From Chitinispirillaceae bacterium (lineage in GTDB: Bacteria; Fibrobacterota; Chitinivibrionia; Chitinivibrionales; Chitinispirillaceae): a stretch of 58,371 nt of DNA. Under the pieces are notes generated by a model. The model ran no database searches and had not been told where the DNA came from. It worked only from the letters and a program-made list of their open reading frames with translations. This document shows positions 24,740 through 35,600 of this stretch, piece after piece (the first letter of the stretch is position 1; the number at the start of each line of letters is the position of its first letter). The DNA lies in assembly GCA_016929415.1 (NCBI GenBank), contig JAFGIW010000027.1, forward strand, positions 1 to 58,371, in the 5' to 3' direction. The translations under genes were made by a program, and so were the position numbers.

Positions 24740-25324
24740 ATGCATACAAAAAGTCCTCTATGGGTAGTGCTCTTTTTAGCATCTATCTCCCCCAACTTCG
24801 CCAAACCGGTCCAGCCGATCACCATCGACCCGACGGTAACGGACTTTGATTCAATCCCCTCGGTAACCACCGAACGGACCTTTATCGTGGGGACAGTCCA
24901 GGACACCTCCATAGCGCGAGATGAAAGCGGCGTTGTCGGCTCGACACGCATCCGGCATCGTAAAATGGCGCCGATCATCTGTAACCCGGCTCCGGCAATT
25001 GTTGTCAAGAGATCAGTGGAAGGCCTGCTTTCCAAGAAAGGCCTTAAGGCTGAAGGTATGGATACCACTGCCTCCACGCTCGAAATCCTTGTGTTCGAAT
25101 TTTCGCTCAAAGAAACCTCAAAGAAAATGTCGCAGACCATGGAGGCGAACATTGTTTTTCAGGTAACGGTCATCAATCCGGCCGACAGCACTCAGGCCAT
25201 GAAATATATTATCAAAAGTCAAAACGCAAAATCGACGCTCGACACGAGTAAACATGCAGCCACCATTTTACGCGGTGCGATTGTAAGCTCCCTGAAAGAG
25301 CTTTTAAAAAGCATCGCCAGATAA
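24740..25324 (+). CDS. Exported protein of unknown function, YajG-like layout
   Basis: The 194-residue product has a signal peptide (LWVVLFLASISPNFAKP) and no lipobox cysteine. The mature part alternates strands and helices: IICNPAPAIVVKRSVEGLLSK, then STLEILVFEFSLKET and ANIVFQVTVINPADS, and an end helix LRGAIVSSLKELLKSIA. This order resembles YajG-like periplasmic proteins, which have no known enzymatic role; the resemblance is weak. AAGGGAG lies 7 bases before the ATG. Confidence 0.6.
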   Translation: MHTKSPLWVVLFLASISPNFAKPVQPITIDPTVTDFDSIPSVTTERTFIVGTVQDTSIARDESGVVGSTRIRHRKMAPIICNPAPAIVVKRSVEGLLSKKGLKAEGMDTTASTLEILVFEFSLKETSKKMSQTMEANIVFQVTVINPADSTQAMKYIIKSQNAKSTLDTSKHAATILRGAIVSSLKELLKSIAR

Positions 25325-25397
25325 TGCCGCCGGCATATCGGAAGATGCTCCATAATATCGCTCCGGTCGCCGACTACCATAACGAAAGCTTTATCGG

Positions 25398-26687
25398 ATG
25401 ATTTCTCCGCGGGGGAAAAACGCCCCCCCGATATTTCGCCTCGCCGCAATGATGTTCATGCAGTTTTTTGCTCTTGGCTGCACCATGCCGATCATCACGC
25501 TGTATCTTAAAAGTGAACGGGGGTTTTCGGGATCTCAAATCGGTTTGATCATGGCGGTGACGGCACTTTCCTCTTTGTTTTCACCTTTGATCGGCGCATG
25601 TATCGCCGACCGGCTCATCAGTGCCGAGCGGCTGTTGTCGCTCTCGCATATGGGCGGGGCGGTACTTCTCTATTTTCTTTCCCTGCAATCACAATTCATT
25701 CCCGTGCTTTTCTTTCATCTGTTCTACTGGCTGATCATCGGCCCGACTTCAGCACTCACGACGGCAATCACTTTCCATCATGCACCTCATGCAGTGAAAA
25801 CATTCGGCGGCATTCGGCTCTGGGGGACCCTCGGATGGATCGGTGCGGCATGGGTCTTCCGCTGCTGCTTTTTACAGGAGGGCGCCCCCGCAGGCACCGG
25901 CGACCTTCGCGGCGCATTGCTGCTGGGAGTATGCTCCTCGTTGATTCTGAGTGCCTTCTCTCTGTCAATCCCTCCGGGTGCCCCGAAAATCCATACCCGC
26001 ATTGTCCTGCTTCCGAAAGACTCCCTGCGTATCATCATGAGCCCCTCAATACTCACCTTCGCGCTGTTTGCGATTCTAATCTCCATAGCCGACCGCATGT
26101 ACATGTTCGGCGGCGGCCCCTACCTGAAATCGCTTGGATTTCAGGACCGCAACATTCTGCCCGCCCTGAGTATCGGACAGGGGCCGGAAGTGTTTGGACT
26201 GGCGATCCTCGGTTTGCTCATCATCCGTTTCGGAATCAAAAAAGTGTTCCTCTTGGGGGCAATGCTCGAAATCATCCGTTTCTTACTTTTTGCCGCCGAG
26301 GTCAACGGGTTGCCACTCTATTTCGGCATCAGCCTTCATGGTTTGACTTTCGCATTTTTTTTCGTCACCGCATCGATTTTTCTCGATCGAAATTGCACGG
26401 CCCGGACGAGGTCGGGGGTGCACCAGAATTTCGCCCTGATCGTTTCGGGAACAAGCACGCTAATCGGCAATCTGCTTGCGGGTTTTGTCGCCGACCGGGC
26501 GCGACTGCAAAACGGCGGGATCGCCTTTCCGCTTTTCTGGAGTGTACCGCTGATCTTTTCGGTTGTGGGATTTGTCGGTATCCTGATCTTTTTCAAGGAA
26601 CGGTCATCGACCGTAAAGGGAAACACCGAAAATGATGCTTCACTCGCCCCCTCCTTGCCGGGCACCCTGGATCAGCCTGTTGGTTGA
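25398..26687 (+). CDS. MFS transporter, nucleoside:H+ symporter / LacY-like branch
   Basis: The 429-residue product has about 12 membrane helices. The N-terminus (MMFMQFFALGCTMPIITLYL, then GFSGSQIGLIMAVTALSSLF and SPLIGACIADRLISAERLL) and the RLWGTLGWIGAAWVF stretch match the NHS/MFS_1-like family that imports nucleosides or sugars with protons. The substrate cannot be read from the sequence. It ends one base from the convergent tolC-like gene. Confidence 0.82.
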   Translation: MISPRGKNAPPIFRLAAMMFMQFFALGCTMPIITLYLKSERGFSGSQIGLIMAVTALSSLFSPLIGACIADRLISAERLLSLSHMGGAVLLYFLSLQSQFIPVLFFHLFYWLIIGPTSALTTAITFHHAPHAVKTFGGIRLWGTLGWIGAAWVFRCCFLQEGAPAGTGDLRGALLLGVCSSLILSAFSLSIPPGAPKIHTRIVLLPKDSLRIIMSPSILTFALFAILISIADRMYMFGGGPYLKSLGFQDRNILPALSIGQGPEVFGLAILGLLIIRFGIKKVFLLGAMLEIIRFLLFAAEVNGLPLYFGISLHGLTFAFFFVTASIFLDRNCTARTRSGVHQNFALIVSGTSTLIGNLLAGFVADRARLQNGGIAFPLFWSVPLIFSVVGFVGILIFFKERSSTVKGNTENDASLAPSLPGTLDQPVG

Positions 26688-26688
26688 T

Positions 26689-28116
26689 TTATAATCTCCC
26701 GATCAGAAATTTGAAGTCAGTGAGTGTTCGATGAAATTCGTACAGGACTTCATTGAAAGAGAGTTTTGCCCTGTTGAGCTCCGCTTCGGCTTGCTGTAGC
26801 TCAAATGGGGTACCGCTTCCGACTTCAAATGCCTTCCGTGCAACTGCACGACTTTTTTCAGCAATCCCGATCATGGTCCGGATCGCTGTCAATCGTTCCA
26901 TTGCATTGGTCACCTGCTCGAAAACGGTACGTGTCGCCAGTTCGAGAGCTTCTACTGTTTCCTGCTGATCAAGGAGCATCAGATCCCGTTCTATAATAAG
27001 GCGCCGGATCTTATTCTGGTGTGTCAAACCGTAAAAAAGCGTCCATGACAATCCGATGAAAAGCCGCTGATCGTCGCCCCAGCGAACCGCATCTGTTTTA
27101 TCAAGATTCGAGAATTGCCCGATCCTTCCGGCAAGTCCGCCGCCATACAGCGTCGGAAGGAGGTCCGCCTTCGCCAGATTGACCAGACCCTTCTGGATCT
27201 TTTCATCTCCCCTGAATTGTTTGATCCGATGGTTGCCCTGATGCATCTGATCGATCGCCTCGTTAAGTGAAATAAAAAACACCGGTTCGGGGAATGCGCC
27301 GTCGACCCAGAAAGTTGCGGGGGACCGGGCAAGACCGCACTGCATGATGATCGCTTCACATGCACTGCGCCGTTCACTCTCGCACTGTTTGCTTCCGATC
27401 CGCGCCTGTTCAAGCTGCAGAAGTGAATTGAGGGTATCAAGCTCACGCGCACGACCGAAGGAAAAATTTACTCTTGTCAGCCTGTGCGATTCGTCCGCAA
27501 GAGCGAGGCGCTCTTTACTGATCTCCAGGCGCTGCTGCTCCAGAAGCACTCTGTAAAACATTTTTATCGTCTCGCATCGCACCTTGTCACGCTCTTCATC
27601 ATATCTGCATACAAGCTGGGATTGCTTTGCACGAGCGATACGCAGATTAATAAGTGTTTTGCCCTGTGAAAAAAGCGGTTGCCGAAGTGAAACGGCCGCC
27701 ACCAAGTTGTTTCTGGGCAGGGAAATCAAATCTTCAACCAAAAGCGGCTCCTGCTCCCCCGTTTGCATCCGTGCCAAGCCCTCAGGTACTCTGTCGGTCG
27801 ATGTGGTGCCGAATCTCCCCATACCGTTCTCATCATTAACCAGTAAATAAGGAATGGACTGGGCAAAAGCGTGGCCGATTCCGACATCAGCGGTAATACG
27901 AGGAAGGGCTGAACCGAAAATCTCCTGAATCGTCACTTCGGCGATTTCCATCTCTTTATGCACGCGTTGAAGCTCTTTTGAATTCTTTATTGCCTCCTCA
28001 ATCAACTCATCGAGAGTGAATATTTTCGCCCATGCCACTGCCGCCGTCAATAAAAGCAGGCATAAAGAGTAATTATAACGATTCATCCGCATCCCGTTTT
28101 TCATGTTACGATCCAT
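26689..28116 (-). CDS. TolC-family outer-membrane efflux protein
   Basis: The 475-residue product has a signal peptide (SLCLLLLTAAVAWAKI) and two OEP repeats of long helices: FTLDELIEEAIKNSKELQR opens the first, and late TPFELQQAEAELNRAKLSF the second, both standard TolC signatures. Three Met codons within the first 12 residues leave the exact start open. These proteins form the outer-membrane exit of RND, ABC or type I secretion pumps. No inner-membrane pump or adaptor gene is adjacent, so the partner is encoded elsewhere. Confidence 0.88.
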   Translation of the reverse strand: MDRNMKNGMRMNRYNYSLCLLLLTAAVAWAKIFTLDELIEEAIKNSKELQRVHKEMEIAEVTIQEIFGSALPRITADVGIGHAFAQSIPYLLVNDENGMGRFGTTSTDRVPEGLARMQTGEQEPLLVEDLISLPRNNLVAAVSLRQPLFSQGKTLINLRIARAKQSQLVCRYDEERDKVRCETIKMFYRVLLEQQRLEISKERLALADESHRLTRVNFSFGRARELDTLNSLLQLEQARIGSKQCESERRSACEAIIMQCGLARSPATFWVDGAFPEPVFFISLNEAIDQMHQGNHRIKQFRGDEKIQKGLVNLAKADLLPTLYGGGLAGRIGQFSNLDKTDAVRWGDDQRLFIGLSWTLFYGLTHQNKIRRLIIERDLMLLDQQETVEALELATRTVFEQVTNAMERLTAIRTMIGIAEKSRAVARKAFEVGSGTPFELQQAEAELNRAKLSFNEVLYEFHRTLTDFKFLIGRL

Positions 28117-28345
28117 GTCGTCGCAAGAACCAAGTTAATATACAATACTAAATGCTCTCGCGTAAGAATCCTTTGGCTGCACTCCTCCATCCGAAAAAAA
28201 CATACGGTTGTTTAAAGCCAGAAGTTCCCAAACTGCCCACTCCGCAGGAACAGTGATGTCATTTTTTCGCACGAGGGTAATAGAAAATGAATTTTTAGAG
28301 GTTCCCTTAATTATTTTTTAAATAAAAGTACCCTTTCATTGCCGA

Positions 28346-28825
28346 ATGGTTATGTCCTCACGCCTTAGACGTTATCTTCAAGATGCTTATGAAACCAGAC
28401 GTTCGACACATCATCCTCATAAAGTCGATCCGAAGTTTCCCATTCAAATAGACGATCAGGATGATAATGATAAGCTGAACGAATTCTGCAATATTTTCTG
28501 CGTGGTGGGGAGTAAAAACAGCTTTTCAATCGAACTGACCGGAACATTCCCGATATCTCAAAGCATGGTTGACCTTGTTGAAATCTACGACGGAACAGTC
28601 AACCGGGAACAGGGACGCCTTTCCCTCAAACTGACCCCCCCCCAGGTTGAAGCCATTATGGACCTCGCCGACAGGATAAGAAAAACATCGTTCATGGGCG
28701 ACTCCGTCAACAACCCGAACTGGCTCTCAATGTCGGCACGCACCATCAGTTCACTCTACCGTTTCGTCAGAATAATAAAAAATTTCAATCAATCGGAGAT
28801 ACGTGCGGATATTCTGACGGAGTAG
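28346..28825 (+). CDS. Hypothetical cytoplasmic protein
   Basis: The 159-residue product is hydrophilic, with no signal or membrane helix; ATG 28352 is an alternative start and neither has a good ribosome-binding site. A His-rich, charged N-terminus (RSTHHPHKVDPKFPIQIDD) is followed by a strand-rich core (NSFSIELTGTFPISQSM) and helices (EAIMDLADRIRKTSFMG, SSLYRFVRIIKNF). No family is recognised. Codon use is like the neighbours. It stands alone between tolC (divergent) and amgK (convergent). Confidence 0.55.
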   Translation: MVMSSRLRRYLQDAYETRRSTHHPHKVDPKFPIQIDDQDDNDKLNEFCNIFCVVGSKNSFSIELTGTFPISQSMVDLVEIYDGTVNREQGRLSLKLTPPQVEAIMDLADRIRKTSFMGDSVNNPNWLSMSARTISSLYRFVRIIKNFNQSEIRADILTE

Positions 28826-28872
28826 AGGAAAAGAAGGCCGGGGGCTGTAGGCTTGAACGGTTGAGCTTCCGG

Positions 28873-29925
28873 TCAGGGGGCGGGGATGCGGTTGGTGCTC
28901 GAACGGCAGGTCAGTCCCCCCATCCCCTTCACCACCTCCCGGCACTTTTTTACGATCGCTTTAATCGCCGGGAACCCATCCAGCTTTCCCATTACCTCTC
29001 CCAGCCGTTCGAGCGCGACGGGAATAAATTCCCGGTACCACTCCTTGCCCTTGTGGAGCGAGAGGTTCCCGTAGGCGCCAAGCGCCTGCATGAGCCGCTG
29101 TGCGGCGCAGAGGTAAAGGCGACGGCCGCATTCGTACTGCCGCCGGCCGCTCATTCGACAATAATATCCGTAGAGGTCGTCGCGCATCGCTTCATCGACC
29201 CTTTCGCTGTATGGATCGAACAGCAGCGACGCCACATCGTACTCCGGAGGGCCAAGCCGCGCGCCCTGGAAATCGACGAACCGTATCCGTTCTTTGTGCA
29301 GCATCACATTTTCCGACTGGAAATCACGGTGGATGGCGCTTCCGGGGAAGGCGGCGCAGGTACGGGCGAGATCCTTCCGCTCACGTTCCCATGCCGAATC
29401 GAGCATCACTTCACACCCGCAGTAATCGGTAACGCAGTAACGGGCGAAATAGGCGGTCTCCCAGACGAACGTCTCCTCATCCATCACCCGTGCTGCAATC
29501 ACCGGATGAGTTGCGACCTGCGGTGATTGCCATATGCCGAGAGCGTCGAGCGCCTGCCGGTAAACCGCTATTATTGATTGGTGGTCGACCGGCCTGTTGT
29601 CGCAATATCGTTTCAGCGTCATATCGCCGAGGTCCTCTTCTAAGATCAGCCCGTGGCGGGGATCATCGGCGAGAATCCCGGGAAGCAATCCCATTGTTGA
29701 CGTCAGGTCGCGGCCTATCGAAAGGAACCGCCCCCAGTCTTCATCGCGGCTGTCCCAGACGATCAGAATGGCCGATGCGCTCCCCTGCGGCACCCGCACG
29801 AAGTAACGTTGCGACCCCGCGCGACCGGCCAGCTCGACACTGCCGTCGGATGTTTCGAATCCAGGCAGCGTGCGCTTGAGAAAATCGATCTGTGCAGGTG
29901 TCAGGGTAACGGTCTCACTCATCAA
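28873..29925 (-). CDS. amgK: Cell-wall amino-sugar kinase, AmgK-like (aminoglycoside phosphotransferase fold)
   Basis: The 350-residue product has the APH kinase signatures: Brenner loop AIHRDFQSENVML and the metal-binding IRFVDFQGARLGP, followed by EYDVASLLFDPY. AmgK phosphorylates N-acetylmuramate (and GlcNAc) at C1 in peptidoglycan recycling. The assignment rests on pairing: its start overlaps by 11 bases a MurU-type nucleotidyltransferase, the next enzyme of that pathway. A general sugar kinase role cannot be excluded. Confidence 0.8.
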   Translation of the reverse strand: MMSETVTLTPAQIDFLKRTLPGFETSDGSVELAGRAGSQRYFVRVPQGSASAILIVWDSRDEDWGRFLSIGRDLTSTMGLLPGILADDPRHGLILEEDLGDMTLKRYCDNRPVDHQSIIAVYRQALDALGIWQSPQVATHPVIAARVMDEETFVWETAYFARYCVTDYCGCEVMLDSAWERERKDLARTCAAFPGSAIHRDFQSENVMLHKERIRFVDFQGARLGPPEYDVASLLFDPYSERVDEAMRDDLYGYYCRMSGRRQYECGRRLYLCAAQRLMQALGAYGNLSLHKGKEWYREFIPVALERLGEVMGKLDGFPAIKAIVKKCREVVKGMGGLTCRSSTNRIPAP

Positions 29926-30856
29926 ACGCCGTCTCCCCCCAGGGAGTCAGAAGTGCATTGCGTAACGGATGTGGCGGGCATTTCATCGAATCCCGAAAAA
30001 CAACGGTCCGCTCGACGCTGTATGAGGGGACGAACGCCGCATCTTCAATCCAGCAGTACTTACCGAAACGATTGTTTAGGGGCATGCGCCATTCTGCCGG
30101 GAAGCATCCCTTTCTCCCCCGGTCGATCCGGAGCGACGGCGGTAGAGCTATGTCAAGTCGGGCGTCGATGATGTCGAAGTGGGCTTGTGCAAGGGCTTTC
30201 GGGTTCCCGACATCGCACCAATAGCCTGAATCGATCAGACCGACGGAAACGGGTATCCCCTCCCCTATTGCACGCCGCCAGACCGGCAGGATGGAAAAAT
30301 CATCCGCTTTCAGGAGCGCGAGGAATTCTTTTTTATAAAGTACCATCCCGATAAAATCGGCGGTCGCGAAACAACCGCGGTCACCTACCTCGTTCGCCGT
30401 ACCCATATACCGGCGGTTTCCCGGATCGTACACAATCGTGCCGTTTCCGAAACCGTTTTTCCACGCGAGCAGCCGGCAGCACTCACCCGATGCCTCGAAA
30501 CGTTGTATTTGCTCCCGAATGTCGAACCGGGCGATAATATCCACATTGATCACAATGAACGAATTATCACCATGAAGAAATTCCCGTGCGAAATGGAGAG
30601 CCCCGCCGGTACCCCGGATATTGGGGGCTTCATTGAACAGCGCGAACGATGCGGATGTCGCCGTACGGTACGCAATGACCCGTTCCGGAAGATAGTGTGT
30701 ATTCACGCCGATGGCGGTTACCCCGCACTCGGTCAGAAAATCCAGCGAATGACCCAGGAGCGGCTTTCCGGCCAGCGGTATCAGCGCTTTGGGCAGATGG
30801 TCGGTGATGGGCCGCAGACGTGTACCGAATCCCGCGGCAAGGATAAATCCTCTCAC
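29915..30856 (-). CDS. murU: MurNAc-1-phosphate uridylyltransferase-like nucleotidyltransferase
   Basis: The 313-residue product was started at GTG 30856, since VRGFILAAGFGTRLRPITDH is where the family begins; a 46-residue extension to 30994 looks non-coding. The nucleotide-binding G-x-G-T-R-L-x-P motif, PKALIPLAGKPLL and NVDIIARFDI (metal Asp) are present. MurU converts MurNAc-1-phosphate to UDP-MurNAc, bypassing de novo synthesis and fosfomycin-sensitive MurA. It is coupled to amgK. Relatives of MurU also make GDP-mannose or dTDP-glucose, so the substrate is inferred from context. Confidence 0.8.
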   Translation of the reverse strand: MRGFILAAGFGTRLRPITDHLPKALIPLAGKPLLGHSLDFLTECGVTAIGVNTHYLPERVIAYRTATSASFALFNEAPNIRGTGGALHFAREFLHGDNSFIVINVDIIARFDIREQIQRFEASGECCRLLAWKNGFGNGTIVYDPGNRRYMGTANEVGDRGCFATADFIGMVLYKKEFLALLKADDFSILPVWRRAIGEGIPVSVGLIDSGYWCDVGNPKALAQAHFDIIDARLDIALPPSLRIDRGRKGCFPAEWRMPLNNRFGKYCWIEDAAFVPSYSVERTVVFRDSMKCPPHPLRNALLTPWGETAFDE

Positions 30857-31074
30857 GGCCGTTCCCCGGGATAGCGGGCGATTATCGTCGAAACATGACA
30901 GAGATTTCCCGATTGTTTCTTCAGCGGCGCCGCCGGCATCTCCTCCAACCCGTATCGTATCATAATAATCCTGTCCCGATGTATATTTAAACACTTCATA
31001 TGGAATCCACCTTTTCGTCCGATTTCAAGGTTCAGAGCACTTCCATCACACTCTAAACGGAGCAGTACCCGGTT

Positions 31075-32439
31075 GTGAATATAGTTATTGTCGGTGCGGG
31101 AGTCGTAGGGTACAGTCTTGCCGAACATTTGAGCCGGCAGGGTCATCGTACTTCGGTCATCGAAAAATCAATCCACCTCTGCAGTGAAATCAATTCCAAG
31201 CTCGATGTTCTCACCATTAATGAAAATGGCGCAAATCCACGCATCCTCGAAATGGCGGGAATCAAGGAGGCTGAGATGGTAATTGCCGTTACGCCGAACG
31301 ACGATACCAACCTTGTTGTCTGCAATTTCGCAATGCAATATGGTGTTCTGCGGCGCATCGCACGGATACGGTCACTCAAACTAAGCGACCTGCAGCCGCC
31401 CGCAAGTTTTGCCTCACTCGGTGTTACTCACGTTATCGAGCCGGAGATGGAGGTGGTCGATAATATCCTGAAATATATTGAACTCCCCGGTGTTACCGAA
31501 GCGGAAAACATCCAGATGGGAAACGCCTACCTGCGCGGGTATCGGATAACCGAAGATATGCCTATCACGGGAAAGACCCTCATCGAAACAAATGAGCTTA
31601 CCAAGTCATCACAGATTCTCATTGTTCTTATTATCCGTAACGGGAAAGCGATCCTGCCCCGCGGTACCGAGATTATACGGCCGGGAGACGAAATTATCGC
31701 CATCATGCGTGACGATTCCCTTCCCAAATTCCGTGAGTTGATCAATCAACCTTCCGGCAAGTTTAAAAAACTGGTGGTTTCCGGTGATACGATCGAAGCG
31801 GTCGAACTTGCACGAAGCATGCATGATTTCGCCGACCGGGTGATTCTGGTTGATCCCAAAGCAGACCATGCGCAAGAGGCCGCTGCAACCCTTCCCGATG
31901 TCGAAGTACTCCTTGGAGATTGCACTGATGTCGAAGTGCTGCAGGAGGTACGCGTTCGCGATACTCCGTTTTTCATTGCAGCAGGCAGTGATCCGGAAGA
32001 CAATATAATGTCCCGCCTGCTCGCCAAGGCCGAAGGAGCGCAACGGGTCATTGCGATAAGCAACAACCGGCGGCACAGCAAACTGTTTGTTTCCCTGGGA
32101 ATCGATTACGTCATCAATCCCAATACCATTACAATCCAGACCATCATGCGTAATATCATCAGACTGCCCATCGCTTCCCTGCTCAGTCTGAAAAGCGTTA
32201 ATATACTGGTGACGCGGTTCATTATCGGACCAAAAAGCGCGGTCATCGATCTACCCATCAAACTAATCGGCAACCGGATCAAGCGTTCAATCATTATCGG
32301 AAGCATATTTCGCGGGGAGGAATTGATAATACCATCGGGCGACACGATCTTCCGTGAAGATGACGAGGTACTGGTGCTATCACAACCGGGTGATACGAAA
32401 GAAGTCGGGAAACTCTTCGGATCACAGACGGTCATTTGA
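31075..32439 (+). CDS. trkA: Trk potassium uptake regulatory subunit TrkA
   Basis: The 454-residue product begins at GTG 31075 with MNIVIVGAGVVGYSLAEHLS, a Rossmann GxGxxG site for NAD(H), and has two RCK_N/RCK_C pairs; the second Rossmann unit begins at KKLVVSGDTIEAVELARSM, with a GD instead of G-x-G-x-x-G, as is common in the second half. The RCK_C parts (ITGKTLIETNELTKSSQI, ELIIPSGDTIFREDDEVLVL) can bind ligands such as c-di-AMP in other species. TrkA gates the TrkH channel, encoded 42 bases downstream. Confidence 0.94.
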   Translation: MNIVIVGAGVVGYSLAEHLSRQGHRTSVIEKSIHLCSEINSKLDVLTINENGANPRILEMAGIKEAEMVIAVTPNDDTNLVVCNFAMQYGVLRRIARIRSLKLSDLQPPASFASLGVTHVIEPEMEVVDNILKYIELPGVTEAENIQMGNAYLRGYRITEDMPITGKTLIETNELTKSSQILIVLIIRNGKAILPRGTEIIRPGDEIIAIMRDDSLPKFRELINQPSGKFKKLVVSGDTIEAVELARSMHDFADRVILVDPKADHAQEAAATLPDVEVLLGDCTDVEVLQEVRVRDTPFFIAAGSDPEDNIMSRLLAKAEGAQRVIAISNNRRHSKLFVSLGIDYVINPNTITIQTIMRNIIRLPIASLLSLKSVNILVTRFIIGPKSAVIDLPIKLIGNRIKRSIIIGSIFRGEELIIPSGDTIFREDDEVLVLSQPGDTKEVGKLFGSQTVI

Positions 32440-32481
32440 AGGGCGTTCAATCGAATACACGTCCCCTCCACGCAAACTACC

Positions 32482-34086
<1,605 letters not shown>

Positions 34087-34131
34087 TCCTTACCGGGACT
34101 GAATCTGCCTTATACCAGGACATCAATGTTT

Positions 34132-34149
34132 TACGACATCGATGTCGTA
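34132..34149. repeat. Perfect 18-base palindrome downstream of trkH
   Basis: TACGACATC is followed directly by its reverse complement GATGTCGTA, centred at 34140/34141. It lies 46 bases past the trkH stop. Perfect, loop-free symmetry is more like a protein-binding site than an RNA hairpin. Confidence 0.6.
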
Positions 34150-34216
34150 TTATTTCCTTATTTCATTCACTATATTATTACTATGCTGATACGCGCTCTT
34201 CGCTTCATATTCTCTA

Positions 34217-34297
34217 CAAGATCGAGCGGGTGCTGGTTTTAAATTTGCTGGCTCAATCCCAAAAACATTCCGATCAGGCACCCGCTCCTCGATCTTG
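34217..34297. repeat. Long imperfect inverted repeat in the trkH-ACT gene spacer
   Basis: CAAGATCGAGCGGGTGC (34217-34233) is repeated in inverse orientation at 34278-34297, where the copy carries 3 extra bases; the loop is 44 bases. The arms are far more GC-rich than the spacer. It may be a mobile extragenic repeat, a small-RNA gene or a terminator of the K+ operon. The spacer 34087-34403 holds no recognised protein gene; an open minus-strand frame across it looks fortuitous. Confidence 0.6.
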
Positions 34298-34403
34298 CTT
34301 TGACGCCTCCATAACATCAATCTTTTAGCTTCCTTCTCACCTGTGCCGATATGCCAATTGGTATATTTACCCACAACCGTCTCTATCCGGCATGGAGGAA
34401 TAC

Positions 34404-35546
34404 ATGGCTCGCGAACGACTTTATAGTATCCATGGAACAGGACCCGATGCCGTGGGTCTTGTCGGCAGAATCACCCAGGAAATTGCCCGGCACAAAGGGA
34501 ATATCATTGATCTCCGTCAGGATGTCCTCCACGGACTCTTTATCATTTATGCGGTAGTGGACCTTTCGGAATCGATTTTACGGATCGATGAGTTCACCGG
34601 TATTATCAACCAGTTAAGCGAAGACACCGGAATCGCTCTCAGGGTTGATAATTATAATCCTGTCGCACGTAATCCCGAAAAGAAAAACATGCTCCTGATC
34701 CTTCTCGGAACCGACCGCGTGGGAATCATCGCGTCGATCTCCCGACTGCTGGGCAAATATTCAATCAATATCGAATTCTCCCGAAATATCGGCCGGGAAG
34801 GCGTCTTTCTCATGGAGTTAATGACTGATGTAAGCCTCTGCACCATTCCGATCGAAAATGTCAAGTCAACCGTCGGTTCTACCATGGCGCAGATGGGAAT
34901 CAAGGCGCTCTTTCAAACCGATCAGGTATTCAATAAAAAGAAACGGGTCCTGCTGTTTGATATCGCCCTCAATCTCATGGATGAGCCGCAGCGCTCGGAG
35001 ATCGTGCAGCAGGCCGGATTGGACACGACTGATTTGAACCGGTTACTTTCCGATGAAAGCGGAACGTCGGTTGCCAAGAGGCTCGAAGGATTGCCGTGTG
35101 CAACCTACGATCCGATTGTCGCGGCCGTCCATGCCACCTCCGATACCATGGAACTGTTGCAGACCCTCAAAACCATGGGATATGTGACCGGGCTCATCTC
35201 GTCGGCATCGTCGTTTTTTGTCGAGCGGCTGGCGTCAAAGCTCGGCATCGAGCATTACTATGGTATTCCCTACAGCATCGATGATGATACGCAATGCTTT
35301 ACCGGTTCCATCGAGGGCGATTTCACCGGGATCGATCGCCAGCGGATCATCGCCGGTATCGTCGAACGGGAAGGCATCGCTCATGACGATGCGACGATCA
35401 TCAATGCGGGATCACGACACTCCCTTCCCGGCATACATCCCGTTTTCAATATCGGCACAATACTTGATCTTTACAACCGTCACAGCATCTCGAAGCATCT
35501 TCTCAATGCCCTTATCGCGAGTTTCGGCACGGGACATGTCGAATGA
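34404..35546 (+). CDS. ACT-ACT protein with a catalytically degenerate SerB-like HAD domain
   Basis: The 380-residue product starts at ATG 34404 (GGAGGA 5 bases upstream). Residues about 3-85 and 92-170 are two ACT-type units (GTGPDAVGLVGRITQEIARH; LGTDRVGIIASISRLLGK). The rest aligns with the phosphoserine phosphatase SerB, but each catalytic motif is changed: the DxDST site reads FDIALN, the SGG site reads ISSASSF, the catalytic Lys position falls at QRIIAG, and GDGxND reads NAGSRHS. It is therefore unlikely to be a phosphatase and may be an amino-acid-sensing regulator. fhs follows after 54 bases. Confidence 0.82.
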   Translation: MARERLYSIHGTGPDAVGLVGRITQEIARHKGNIIDLRQDVLHGLFIIYAVVDLSESILRIDEFTGIINQLSEDTGIALRVDNYNPVARNPEKKNMLLILLGTDRVGIIASISRLLGKYSINIEFSRNIGREGVFLMELMTDVSLCTIPIENVKSTVGSTMAQMGIKALFQTDQVFNKKKRVLLFDIALNLMDEPQRSEIVQQAGLDTTDLNRLLSDESGTSVAKRLEGLPCATYDPIVAAVHATSDTMELLQTLKTMGYVTGLISSASSFFVERLASKLGIEHYYGIPYSIDDDTQCFTGSIEGDFTGIDRQRIIAGIVEREGIAHDDATIINAGSRHSLPGIHPVFNIGTILDLYNRHSISKHLLNALIASFGTGHVE

Positions 35547-35600
35547 GGCAGCGCGCTTCCTTCGGTAATTCGAAAAACGATCACTTCAGAGGACCTCCCG

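Noticed and set aside
30857..30994. 46-residue N-terminal extension of MurU
   Set aside because: The nucleotide-binding motif belongs at the very N-terminus and the extension has no family-like sequence.
34150..34374. 74-codon minus-strand ORF across the trkH-ACT spacer
   Set aside because: It has no ribosome-binding site and is generated by the inverted repeat; kept only as a possible repeat-element remnant.
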